Source: Rhodeus uyekii (lineage: Eukaryota > Chordata > Actinopteri > Cypriniformes > Acheilognathidae). From it: 64,000 nt of DNA. The notes under the pieces are model-generated. The model was not told the origin of the DNA. It searched no databases and saw only the letters and a list, made by a program, of their open reading frames with translations. The position numbers and the translations under genes are program-made. Of the stretch, positions 17,079 to 28,099 are shown in pieces (position 1 is the stretch's first letter; each line of letters begins with the position of its first letter). Where the stretch lies: the NCBI GenBank assembly GCA_037043235.1, contig JAWRVZ010000055.1, positions 248,001 through 312,000 of the forward strand, read 5' to 3'.

Positions 17079-19273
17079 TTAGCTGAAGGAGTACTCTGCC
17101 TTATGGTGCATGATCAGTGTGTTATTGGCGAAGTAGAAGCTGTCTGACCGTGTCTCAAATGGATGGCTGATCATCTCCTCAACTGAAAACAAAAACAAAA
17201 CATGGTTGACACTGTACACTTACACAAGCACCATAAGTTCTCATGGATATTATTCATGCAATGAGTGAAATGCATTATGTGTTTGTGTGTTACTCACTTG
17301 TGTGTGAATCCAGATCTGGTAAGCAGTAAATGTGTTCACAAGTGTTTCTGCTGTGTGGGATACAGAAACCGATCTCAAAGTCAAACGTCTTCAGTAGTAG
17401 ATCCCTGAAGTAATGCCTCTCAATCAGCCGAAACTTGTTCACTGCCTTTCCGCCCACTGTAAACTCCAGTCTGTTCAGAAGAGAGATAAACCACTTTGTA
17501 AACTAATGAACTATTAAAGTTATTGATTCTGATTACATTTTGAGATCTTCTAAAGGCCTTCGTGCATAGCAATCATTTTAAAAATAAGACATACGTGGCT
17601 CCAATCTCCTTGAGATTTAGAAAACCTGGACTGAAATGATACTGAATGAAACGACCTGCATCCAGCTCTATGACATCCTTTATTTCTGTGAAGAAGAAGA
17701 AGAAGAGGAGGAGGAGGAAGTTTTATTTACATAGTGCCTTTCCACAAGAGAAGAGATATTATGAAGATAAATATGGGTGAATTAAGGTAGAGGTAGAGAA
17801 ATGCGAAATCACTTAAAGTCTTAAATGAATGTGTAAAACAACAGGAAGTGGAGTATTGTAAACACTGCATCTGGTCAAGGTAAGCACTCTAGTAGTATTT
17901 TTCACCTACTGCAACCTTATAATGTGTTTTTTTGGTAAGCCAATAATCAAGGCATTGTACTAATCCAGATGTGCAATATTGTGCAGGTGATAAAAGAGCT
18001 TTTAATAATTGCAGCGACAGTTGAATGAAAAACAGATTAAATCTTTTGACTGGTGTAGTGGAGCTACTCCACATTATTTCAGACTATTCAAATGATATGT
18101 AAACTATGTATTAATTCGCTCAAACAGTAGAGTGTGGCACTTGTGACGCCAAGGTCAGGGGTTCACAGGGAAAGCAAAAATTGATTAGACTGTCAATGTG
18201 TTCCTTGAATGCAGTGTAAGTTGCTTTGGACAAAAGCTTCTGCCAAATGCATAAATGTAAATCATTTTTTTTGTCAACTAAAAAGTAATACTAAAATAAC
18301 ACTGGTTTAAGAAAGAGAAACAGATTCATTTTTGAAATGCTACTGCACATAACGGCCACTAGAGAGCAAACAACTTTTTTGACACCTCATTAGCATTACA
18401 TTCCAAGACATCATACTTGGCCAAGTTATGTGTCCTTTACGAAATCACATAGCACAATAGAAAATAAGAACATGCCATGTTGAAAACAAACCTGTAGGAC
18501 AGTGTCGTTTTAGGTCCAGAATGACTGATCCACCTTCCAGGTCTCTTATTTTGAAGCGTGAGAAGCTAATATTGTAGATATTGTCTTCTGGGGAGCACAG
18601 GTAATCTGCACATATAACCAATAATAGTGAAGAAAAGAAAACTAGGAAACACAATTCAATAAGGTTTCATTGGTTAACTGCTTTAGTTAACATTAACTTA
18701 GAATGAGCAATACTTCTGCAACATTTATGAATACATTATTAAAATCAAATGTACATTAATTCATGCACTACAAACTAACATGAACAAACAATGAATAGCT
18801 GGATTTTTATTAACATCAACAAAGATGAACAAATAGTGTAACAAATGTATTGCTAATTGTTAGTTCATATTAGTTGATGCATTAACTAATTCCAATAAAT
18901 GAAATCTTATTGTAAAGTGTTATAGAAAAACTATAGTGCAGTAAAACAAGCAAAAGCACAAACAAGCTGCTTTGTTTACAATGTCCTCACCGTCTGTGTA
19001 TCCTGGTAGCCTGAGGACATACTGAGGAGTCACAGGGTCACCTGGCTGCCAGTCCACCAGCACCTCCTCTTTAGCTGCACGTCCTTCTCCTGAAATAAAC
19101 CCATTCCAGTCCTCCACGTCCCTCAGATCTCCTCTGCCTTGCATTTCAGCCATTTCCTCCTCATCCTCTTCAGCTTCATCTTCCTCTTGCTCACTGCCTT
19201 CGTCTTTCTCAGAAGACAAGTCCTGCTCCATTTCTTGTTCACTTTGTAGTTCTTTGACAACCTTACTGTCCAT
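17079..19273 (-). CDS. unc119: UNC119-family lipid-binding chaperone
   Basis: UNC119 proteins bind myristoylated N-termini (such as transducin alpha and cilia-targeted cargo) in a beta-sandwich pocket and release them with ARL2/ARL3. Exons: 19273-18991, 18605-18492, 17685-17595, 17470-17298, 17182-17079; 254 residues, all GT-AG and in phase. Family blocks in order: DYLCSPEDNIYNISFSRFKI, GRFIQYHFSPGFLNLKEIGA, EFTVGGKAVNKFRLIERHYF, GFCIPHSRNTCEHIY, HPFETRSDSFYF, and the end KAEYSFS. The N-terminal 70 or so residues are unusually acidic (long Glu/Asp runs). They replace the Pro/Gly-rich head of human UNC119, so this is a diverged paralog; whether a, b or .2 type is not settled here. A polyadenylation-like signal (AATAAAA, minus) lies at about 16865. 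Confidence 0.9.
18140..18270. repeat. Short fish MITE fragment (AAAGCTTCTGCCAAATGCATAA end)
   Basis: The sequence GTAAGTTGCTTTGGACAAAAGC followed by TTCTGCCAAATGCATAAATG matches the terminal part of the element seen in both orientations at 43150-43400. Confidence 0.55.
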
Positions 19274-19439
19274 CTACAAATATTTGACTATTTTTCCACT
19301 AATGTTTCTGTCAGGTTAACTAACATAGGTCCATCTGTTGTCAGCCAATCTCTGTGATTACCCTTAGCTCTTCTCTCATAAACTGTGTCTCAGTGACTCA
19401 AACAGATTAAGGCTATCTCAAAGAGCTAATCCAAGCCAA

Positions 19440-20045
19440 TCCTCAATTAAACACAGACACAGCATCTGTTTATGCAGAGCTCTTTTAAGGTCCCGCCACA
19501 GCATTTCAATCAGGTTTAGGTCTGGAGAGGAGAGTTAGGCTCTACAGAGTATTTTTAGAACTTTCAATCAAATAGATGAAATAAGATCATGTAATTTACA
19601 CATGAACATGGCAGAAAAACACCCAGAGAAGACTAGCTTTTGTTTCTTCTCTTTTTTATTACCGAAGGACCACACCTTACACACTGAGTGTGTGTTAGAA
19701 ATCAGGAATGGTGACAAAACATTGGTACATTTTTTTTTGTCTTTAAACTAAACATGGGCCTCCTCTCAAAGTTCAAATTCCATCAGCTAGTGTGCTTTAT
19801 TTACACATTAAGTAGGTGGAGAGCAGGTAGTCTTTTTCAGCTGTTCAAACACACTCTGTTTTCGCCTAACTTGGCGCTGTGCATTACGGCCAAACATCTC
19901 CACTTTGGTCTCGTCTGTCCAAAGGACATTGTTCCATCTTTCCTTCCTGACATTATGTTAACACACATGAATGCTTCAGACAAGCAAACTGCTAAAATGT
20001 TTATAAATGTGATCACACTTGCTGATTCTCAATTAAAGGCATTTG
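19440..20045 (-). mobile_element. Tc1-like transposon relic, opposite orientation to the copy at 1.2 kb
   Basis: Minus-strand pieces read PDLNLIEMLWRDLKRALHKQ (about 19460-19525) and TKVEMFGRNAQRQ-like (about 19860-19920), with an unrelated or decayed stretch between. It matches the relic in the srrm2 intron. It lies just upstream of unc119. Confidence 0.75.
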
Positions 20046-20071
20046 ATTAGCAGCACCTGAATGCTCTGCAG

Positions 20072-20163
20072 GAATGGGTCAGTTTAACCCCATGACCGGT
20101 GGGAGCTCCTTGGTCAGCGTCCCCTATGACCCACCTCAGTTGGGCATGGATACTGTTCCAGCG
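20072..20163 (+). other. Candidate exon of an unrecognised plus-strand gene
   Basis: Open frame MGQFNPMTGGSSLVSVPYDP... (30 codons from the ATG at 20074), preceded by CTCTGCAG and followed by a consensus donor GTAAGC. It joins in phase 0 to the exon at 20663-20905. I do not recognise the family. No upstream partner is visible because unc119 starts 800 bases away on the other strand, so it may be a stranded gene fragment. Confidence 0.45.
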
Positions 20164-20662
20164 GTAAGCTGGATTTTTTCCATTCATTTTTCCGCAGGGT
20201 TTTTAAAAAAAGTCGGTAAAAGCCGTGAATCAAACCAACCAACTATGAGCTAATTCGCAATTAAAATGTTTACTTGGAGCAAAAAAGTATATGAAAATTG
20301 AACAAGAAACAAAGGTACATGCCTGTGAGCTAACTGGCTATAATGAGGGAAAGATCTATAATAATTTACTGCTATACCGGCTTGATTTGCGGTACAACAT
20401 TGGAATTGAATCATTGTGATTGGTGGAATGTTCTGCACAGCCTCATGGGTAATGTAGTTTTTCCATCAGGAATTCCACTGGCAAACACAATTCTTGCCTT
20501 AATATGAACTCATGGTTTCAGCAAAAACATATACCATAAGTTAACGGCTTTGTAGCTCCCAGTAAGTCTGTCTTCAACGTTTTTAAAGTTATGGTTATGG
20601 AGATGAGAGAAAATAAAGAAAATGAATGGAATTTACTTCTGCCCTCCATCTTTCCTCTGCAG

Positions 20663-20905
20663 CAGCAACAGAACGCTAACCTGACCCTGAATTCTGCGAG
20701 CTCTCTTGGCCCCCTGTCTAGCCTGTGCTCCACCCCTCCTCCGCCCTCCACCCCATCAGCAGCTGCTAGCCTACAGCCACTCCAGACCCAGCCTTTCCCG
20801 CCCAGAACTCCGGTGACATCAGTCACCCCCACCTCACGTTTGAGCCCGGAACTTTGTCTGACTGCTGATTTCTTCAAAGAGTTTTTCAGTCAACCTCTTG
20901 ATTAA
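20663..20905 (+). pseudogene. Candidate terminal exon, Ser/Pro/Leu-rich, gene not identified
   Basis: A strong polypyrimidine-AG acceptor (CCATCTTTCCTCTGCAG) opens an 80-residue frame, QQQNANLTLNSASSLGPLSS through a Pro-rich centre to LTADFFKEFFSQPLD and a stop at 20903. The style is that of a nuclear or adaptor protein C-terminus, but I cannot name it. With 20072-20163 it looks like the last two exons of a gene whose 5' part is missing, hence probably a fragment; the pseudogene label is inference. Confidence 0.4.
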
Positions 20906-21779
20906 TTTTCTCCTCATAAAACTTGAATTGAAGATAAACGATTCTTTAATGATGACATACTGTAAATAATTTTTTTTTGAGATTGCTGTATAAATTGGTT
21001 AAGATCTTGTTTCGTACTTATATACCATTTTGTTACATAAACTTTGCGCAACAGACACAATGCTTCATCCTGATGACTTCATCCTGGGTGTCCTAAATTT
21101 GTCTTGCTGGTTCTGGCACCAAGAAGTTAGCAGCACATCCTTCAGGTCCAGTAGTTGCAAGGTGGAGCTGCTTTGGATTGAAGTTGTTGGTCCAAAAGCC
21201 TTGGGTGCCTAACTCCTGTCACTGCTTTGTGGTTTGTCCTTCCTAGGACCACTGCTGACCAGGAGCAACACACAACCCTCACAGTTTCAGAGATACTCTG
21301 ACCTAGACACCCTAACGTAACAATTTGGCCCTTGACAAAGTGGCTCAGATCTTTATTCCTGCTCATTTCTCCTGCATCCGACACGTTGATAATGAGAACC
21401 GATTGTTTCCTCACCATCTAATCTACCCAAACCTTAACAAGTGGCCTTGATAGGAGATGATCAATGATATTTACTTCCCCTGTGACTGGACATAATGTTT
21501 TGAGTCATCAGTGTATATTTAAATGATATATAAAATTAAAACCAATCTAAATGTGTCTTAATTTGTATGCAAATGTAGTGTTTGATGGGTGCAAAAGCAG
21601 CTTTAAAATGACCAAGAAGATAATGTTTGTGAAAAGTTGCTGTTCATTTTCTGTACAAGCGTTTACCTTGATGTTGGTGACTCACTGTCCGAGCGAGTAC
21701 TTCATCCAGGCCATCAGATCTTCTGCCTGCTGATCGGACAAGCGCTCTGATGCTGCACAGGACAAACACATCATATCAG

Positions 21780-22313
21780 TGACTTTACGAATAAGATGTG
21801 CTTTAACTGCAGACTTTTAGCTTTAATTTAAGGGTATTTACATCCAAATCAGATGAATGGTGTAGGAATTACAACAGTTTGTATATGTGCCTCCCAGTTT
21901 TTAAGGGACCAAAAGTAATGGGACAGATTAAAAATCGTAAATCAAACTTTCACTTTTTAGTACTTGGTTGCAAATCCTTTGCAGCCAATTACAGCCTGAA
22001 GTCTGGAACGCATAGACATCACCAGATGCTGGGTTTCATCCCTGGTGATGCTCTGCCAGGCCTCTACTGCAACTGTCTTAAGTTCCTGCTTGTTCTTGGG
22101 GCATTTTACATTCAGCAAGTGAAATGCATGCTCAATCAAATTCAGGTCAGGTGATTGACTTGGCCATTGCATAACATTCCACTTCTTTTCCTTAAAAAAC
22201 TCTGGTTGCTTTCGCAGTATGCTTCGGGTCATTGTTCATCTGGACTGTGAAGCGCTTTCCAATGAGTTTTGAAGCATTTGGCTGAATATGAAAAGATTTC
22301 ATCCGCTCAACAG
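21780..22313 (-). mobile_element. Second Tc1-like family, transposase C-terminal relic
   Basis: The minus strand encodes MQWPSQSPDLNLIEHAFHLL and continues to an ITRDETQHLVMSMRSRLQAV-like end, the conserved Tc1 transposase C-terminus containing the catalytic-region PDLNLIE motif. The frame is open for only about 90 codons, so the copy is truncated. It abuts the MITE at 22314. Confidence 0.8.
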
Positions 22314-22661
22314 CTGTAATAACATGAAAAGGCACCCAACAAAACTGTTGTTAACACAGTTTCAAGTTTATTTAAAGCACCATTTCGGTGGTACAATAGT
22401 CGTTGACGCTCATGGTCTTCCTGCCATCGTAGATTTCTGATTTAAATTTATTTTAATAAAAAATAAAAAAACAATTGTAAAAATATATAGAAACTTCCTG
22501 TTGTCTGCTAAAGTATTTCCGGTATGGTAGTGGGTACCGTCTACTTACCGACGCTATATCGCAGGTTTACTGAACTATCCGTGATTGGTGAATGGTGCTT
22601 TAAATAAACTTGAAACTGTGTTAACAACAGCTTTGTTGGGTTTCTTTTCATGTTATTACAG
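22314..22661. mobile_element. Inverted-repeat MITE, about 348 bp
   Basis: It starts CTGTAATAACATGAAAAGGC and ends as the inverse, with arms about 70 bases long (through GTTTCAAGTTTATTTAAAGC) differing at only a few positions. No coding content. It is directly joined to a Tc1 relic on its left. Confidence 0.85.
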
Positions 22662-22739
22662 CGGTTTTGGGTCTATTTTAATGTCGGAGGTTTAGCCCCC
22701 TGCTGGTGCTAGTTGGTAATTACCGACGTTCTACTACAA

Positions 22740-23170
22740 GTTAACCCACATATGTTAAATGAAGACCAGGAGTCAGAAGTGTTGTCAATAGAAGAAATTT
22801 TATTGAAGTTTAGTTTGCAGCAGGGGCGTCACTAGGCCCTTTTTAGGGGGGCTTCAGCCCAGCCCCCCTAAAAAATATATTTGATTAATAAAATTATTTT
22901 TTTATTACAGTGTTGTATATGGCTCAGTCAGTACTCCTACTCCCATATATGAAATACAGGGAATACAATGGAATAGTGGATTGCAGTAAGGTTAGTAGCA
23001 TACCACCATACCCTAATAGTCAAATAATATTTTTTTAATAATACCCTTATTGGGGGCTGAGCCCCCCTAAAATCAAAATCCTAGAATCGCCCCTGGTTTG
23101 CAGTTTCATCAGCAGAAGCCAGCTTCAAGTTTCACAAGGAGTTTGTAGGCCGCCTCAAATACAATAACAT
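22740..23170 (+). repeat. Dispersed repeat copy, interrupted by a hAT-like insertion
   Basis: The sequence from TGAAGACCAGGAGTCAGAAG to GTTTGTAGGCCGCCTCAAAT matches 27950-28085 in reverse orientation. It may be part of an LTR or another mobile element, but its ends were not resolved. Bases 22821-23095 are foreign to it. Confidence 0.75.
22821..23095. mobile_element. hAT-like MITE with 8-bp target duplication
   Basis: 275-bp element with ends CAGGGGCGTCACTAGGCCCT and ...CTAGAATCGCCCCTG. It is flanked by identical 8-mers GTTTGCAG (22813-22820 and 23096-23103), the target-site length of hAT elements. The reverse-oriented repeat at 27950-28085 carries the uninterrupted, empty site. Confidence 0.92.
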
Positions 23171-23349
23171 GATGACAGTTAAATGATTCTAATTCATATT
23201 AGAGGTCACAGCCTTACTGTTGTCATAACCTGATCTTGTCCACACAACAATGCACAACCTCTCTTGAACAGTGATCTGAAATGACCCACATTTACCTCTC
23301 CTTTTATCCATTCCAACCTCTCACTCGTCCTCGCTCTCTCTGTCTACAG

Positions 23350-23403
23350 CCTGAAGAACTAACTAAGGCCCTGGAGATTTGTGAACTTGTACAAGCATGT
23401 TAA
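23350..23403 (+). other. Candidate short terminal exon
   Basis: A good acceptor (CGCTCTCTCTGTCTACAG) precedes an 18-codon frame PEELTKALEICELVQAC and a stop. It could be an alternative last exon of the same unrecognised plus-strand gene as 20072-20905 (phase 0 compatible). The family is unknown and the call rests on splice-site quality only. Confidence 0.3.
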
Positions 23404-24336
23404 TTGTTGAGATGACCTTGAAGATTAGTGCATGTGGAATTGTTGCACATATGAAAAATCCAAACAACATCTGTCTGAATGTCTGAAAAAAAAATTCACA
23501 ATGTGGGTGTTATGCTCCCCCCCCCCCCCTTTTCCTAATATCCTTTTTTCCTAATAATTTATTATATTAAATTATATCTATTACATTATCATGTCATTGA
23601 ATCAAAATGGTGATACTATTATATGACTTATGAGTGTTTCTTCAACTGTGGTCATTTTTGGTCCTGAGGACATTTAGAAAGTAAACTGAATAGATTTACT
23701 TTTATGGTTTGTTGAACGTCATTTTAATGTGTCATTTATCATCTTAATGTGAATTATAGTTTTTTTTTTGTTAAATATTTAGAAAATCATTTCAATGTAA
23801 AAATTAATTGCTTTTCTTATTCAGTTACATACAGTAAATTAGGATCTATTGTAGTTTGTTTTTAATTAATATTTTGTAGAAATAGGGGGGGGGTGCGCGG
23901 GATGGATGATGGGTCAGCGTGAGATTGTTTAAACACCTCAACGCCAAAGCGGCAGCGTCACAGCCGCTTGCAGCCGCTCGCACCCGCTCACGGACCGGTC
24001 CGCGAATTCGATCCGCGGCCCGGTAGCTACCATTTGATCGACGGACCGGTTCGAAAATAGAATTAACAAAAACCAAAAACGAATTAACAAAATGTATTAA
24101 AAAATAATAATAAGCTAATAACTATAATTGAATACACTAAAATATACTAGGATAAAATGTTTTTCTCAAGTGCATTAATTGTTAAAATAAATTGATTTGG
24201 TGTACAAGCATTTTGGGTTACGAGCTCGCTTTTGGAATGAATTAAACTCGTAAACCGAGGTATTACTGTGTATGAAACCTCAAAACTGAAACCATGAAAC
24301 TGGTCTCACTTCCCCAAAGATGACTGGATAACTCAC

Positions 24337-24954
24337 CAGCAGGAACAGACACCATGACAGTTTTCCTCTGTTTGGTCTGTCCCGTTCCTCGACACGCCGT
24401 ACAGGGCGAAGTGATGACCAAGCCACTCCCACCACAGCGCCGGCAGGTGGACCTCATGAAAGGCCCTATGTTCACCGTCTCCTACAATATATGTGGAATT
24501 ATCAGACTGACTTGGCATGCTCGAGGGCTTCACTTACCATACCAGTCCCGTTGCAGTTCCCTGCAGTTTAATTTCTTTAACTAAAAGAAAATGTCAAGAT
24601 ATAAATATAAGCTTGTTGTGTATATTTGCTGTTCAGAAATGGTAGTAAAAATGTAATGATAAAGTAAAACAGCTTTCATCATTAAACATAAATTTAAAAT
24701 CATAAAAATGCTCATCCATAAAATAGATATCTACAGAAGAGACCATCTCTGACCATTTGTGGCTGATTAAAGATGAAATCCCCGAAGCCTTGAGCTCCAG
24801 AAAACTCGCCAAAGATCTTGCGGAAAAGCTCCTCAGGGTCAATGCTGGCCCCTCCTTTCCAGTACTGCTGATGATCCGAACCACCCTGAACCGCATCAAA
24901 CCCGGCGGAACCGTACGCGCCATATTGTTTCCTCTTCACCTCATCACTGAGCAC
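24337..24954 (-). pseudogene. dnaja3: Broken dnaja3 (mitochondrial Hsp40/Tid1) fragment
   Basis: Three pieces of a DNAJA3-type gene. 24954-24754 encodes VLSDEVKRKQYGAYGSAGFD, the YWKGG and IDPEELFRKIFGEFSG blocks. 24560-24538 encodes only CNGTGM, a stump of the zinc-finger exon, ending in a donor. 24481-24337 encodes the zinc-finger repeat STCRRCGGSGLVITSPCTAC and VSVPAG, with a good donor. DNAJA3 is a mitochondrial co-chaperone. Missing are the J domain with HPD, the first zinc-finger repeats between FNQPQ and CNGTGM, and everything after VPAG. The remaining exons have no stop codons, so the loss may be fairly recent or there may be an assembly gap. Confidence 0.8.
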
Positions 24955-25332
24955 CTGGGGACAAAACATCAGCCCAATGGACACTCATCACTCCTAATTG
25001 CCTCGAACATCAGAACAATTTTTCATAGAGAGTCGCTTCAATTATTTATTAATTTATTATTATGAGTGTACTCTTATGAACCTATTCTTTCATATGATGG
25101 ATGTTTTAGGGGAGTTTATGCCAAATAAAGTGGTCAAATGACCGTCATTACAACTGGAAGCTTATTTACGACTCACTGACGTGTCCTCCAGTCAGCGGCT
25201 GTTGCTTCTCAGGAAATTATTCTAATTTATATGGACACTGCCACTAGTTATGATGGTTTTAATTTGGTATGTAATAACATTTATGCAATAATGTACATTA
25301 AGAAACAACGTCTATTATAATTTACAAATATA

Positions 25333-25700
25333 CACTCACCTAAAGGATTATTAGGAACACCATACTAATACTGTGTTTGACCCCCTTTCACCTTCAGAAC
25401 TGCCTTAATTCTATGTGGCATTGATTCAACAAGGTGCTGAAAGCATTCTTTATAAATGTTGGCCCATATTGACAGGATAGCATCTTACAGTTGATGGAGA
25501 TTTGTGCACATCCGGGGCACGAAGATCCCGATCCACCACATCCCAAAGATGCTCTATTGGGTTGAGATCTGGTGACTGTTGGGGCCATTTTAGTACAGTG
25601 AACTCATTGTCATGTTCAACAAACCAATTTGAAATGATTCAAGCTTTGTGACATGGTGCATTATTCTACTGGAAGTAGCCATAAGAGGATGGGTACATGG
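25333..25700 (-). mobile_element. Tc1/mariner-type relic with CACCTAAAGGATTATTAGGA end
   Basis: It starts with CACTCACCTAAAGGATTATTAGG, a terminal sequence common to a fish Tc1-like family. On the minus strand it reads WPQQSPDLNPIEHLWDVV-like text (about 25540-25590) and other parts of the transposase 3' end. It is truncated, with internal differences. Confidence 0.8.
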
Positions 25701-26199
25701 TGGTCATAAAGGGACTGCCACCAGCCAGTGACAGGTCACATTATCTGCCAGGTTGAGACTGACATCTTCCTTTGAAGATGGCCAGGCTTTCTTTGAACAC
25801 AGGATGAGCAGTTGGTTCTTTCCGGACTAGAACGTTCACTCCGGCTGCTAGTCTGTGATGATTGGGTTTCTTGCATGTCTTGGAGGGGGGAAAACATTTC
25901 ACTGGTTTTCTTGTATCTTCTTCTATAACAGTGCTTTATTTTTGCTCTCCTTAGGGTGTTTTTTTTTTGGTTGCTGTCAGAATGAAAGTCTTTATGAGCC
26001 TCGGATGTGCAGCAGATTTTTTAAATTCTGCTCTAACAATTCAGTTTCTTGTTTTTCTTCAGCTGGAATGTCTCTTTTGGAAAGCAAAGACACAGATTTG
26101 TAATAATGTAATGTGATATTAATGTAATATTACATAAAATAACAAAGATAAATAAATGAATGACTGTCCTCAAACTATCTTTAGTTCTGACGACTGCTG

Positions 26200-27880
26200 C
26201 AGTTTCCAGCTCAATGGCTTCTGTCACACATGTTCTCCTGCACAACAATGGCATAATCTGACAAAACTGAACATTTTACACACTGTATTTCAAGACGAGT
26301 ATGCCATAACAACGAGAAAACCAACTTAAAGAGACAGTTCACCCATAAATTAATATTCTGTCAGTTTGTCAACTGTTTGGTTACCCATATTCTTCAAAAT
26401 ATCTTCTTTTGTGTTCAGCAGTGTAGTATTTCTTTGCATGTAGTGTTTTTGATGAACTACACAAATATGTTAGCCTCAGAACCACATATTTATTATTATT
26501 GAACATTAGCAATAATTATACATAATTGAGTATAATTATTGAATTATACTCACAACTCTGCTGCTCACAGCGTTTACTCAGCCATTTTATTTAATCAAGC
26601 TGGCCCTCTAGTGGAGACCATATGCAATTACCTCATATATGTGTTTAACACTACACCTCAAGCAGAAGAAACACATACAGTCAGTAAATGATGACAGGGT
26701 GTTCATTCATCCCTTTAAATGTGTAATATCGAGCACAATATCTCTTTGCACTGCTGATGTTGTCAGTGAGTCTTAATTCTTCAGCTTCAGATCTTGACAG
26801 TTTCAAAATATGTATCGCCTGTCATTATGTGTTGTGAGTTGGGTCATGTGATTTACGTTTCGTGTTTTAGGATATTGGTTAAGGGGTACATAGTGAACAT
26901 AGATGCTTCCTGGTTTTCATGGCACACTGTGGGACTTTAAAGGGAGGGAATGTTTCAGTGCACTGGAAGGATTTTGCAATTGAGATTCCCTTAGGATATG
27001 CAAAACATTTCCTTATCAGTACCATTTCTACTGAACGAGAGAGCAGATTGAGAGAATCTAGTGACAAGTCAAGTGGAAGCAGCAGTAAAACTACAACCAA
27101 GGGGATATCAACATGAAAAACTACTAAAGGGCTACAAAGATGGCAGAAACAGGAAGTATAACAAAAGTCCAGGGAAAGGAAAATGATCAAACTTAGTTTA
27201 TGATTAAACCAAGAAAAAATATCTGCCAATGGCTGAGAAACTTAAATTCAAAGCGGAAACAAGTAATTGTTTTCTTTTTCTTTCTTTCTATTTTTTAATT
27301 TAAATTATTTTTTTAATAAAAAAAATAGAAAACTATAACTAATTAAATAATTGAGAAAACTAAAAAAACAAGACTTAATATTTTAAGTAATTGCTTTAGT
27401 GTTGAAGGCAGATGATCAAAATCTCTTGTCTCTTCTATTTACATTATATATATATATTATTTTACTTTTCCTATTTGTACCTATATTCTTTTCTTTATCT
27501 TATTTTTCATATGTTCTTTTCTTTTTTCCTATTTGAATGAGTTGTAAAGACTGACTTATAATCAAGTTAGGGCTTTTTATTAGTTAAAAACCTTTCTTTA
27601 CTTTTCTGTAGTTTTCCATAGTAAAGATGAATATTGTCAGCACTTCTCAACAAATAGGACATGTTATCAGAATGTTTTGGGTATCTGTGTGTGCGCGTTA
27701 ATATGGTCTGTATTGGTGAGGTGATTAGCTGGCACCATAAAACTTGTTGTTCTCGACAAGCCACGTCACGAACCCGTCAACCATGTGATCAACGGAGATA
27801 TGCTTCAGACTGTCTGCTCTTGTGTGGAAAATTACTAGTTTTGTTTTTCTTTCTTTCTTTCTTTCTTAGCCAATCAGACT
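26200..27880. other. Gene-free interval
   Basis: AT-rich sequence with a partial fish repeat at about 26320-26400 (AGAGACAGTTCACCCATAAA) and a CTTT-type simple tract at 27845-27870. No exon with recognisable homology was found. Confidence 0.5.
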
Positions 27881-27949
27881 AATTTAAACATCATCATTGA
27901 CGTGGTTAGCACCCTCTGTTAGAGTATAATTGCTGTAACAATGTTATTG

Positions 27950-28085
27950 TATTTGGGGCGGCCTACGAACTCCTTGTGAGACCTGAAGCTGGCTTCTGCT
28001 GATGAAACTGCAAACTAAACTTCAGTAAAATTTCTTCTATTGACTGCACTTCTGACTCCTGGTCTTCATTCAACATATCTGGTCC
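27950..28085 (-). repeat. Uninterrupted copy of the 22.74-kb dispersed repeat
   Basis: It reads GGCGGCCTACGAACTCCTTG through GATGAAACTGCAAACTAAAC to GACTCCTGGTCTTCATTCAA, the reverse complement of 22740-23170 without the 275-bp insertion. It serves as an empty-site control. Confidence 0.85.
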
Positions 28086-28099
28086 TTGGGTCTTAACTG

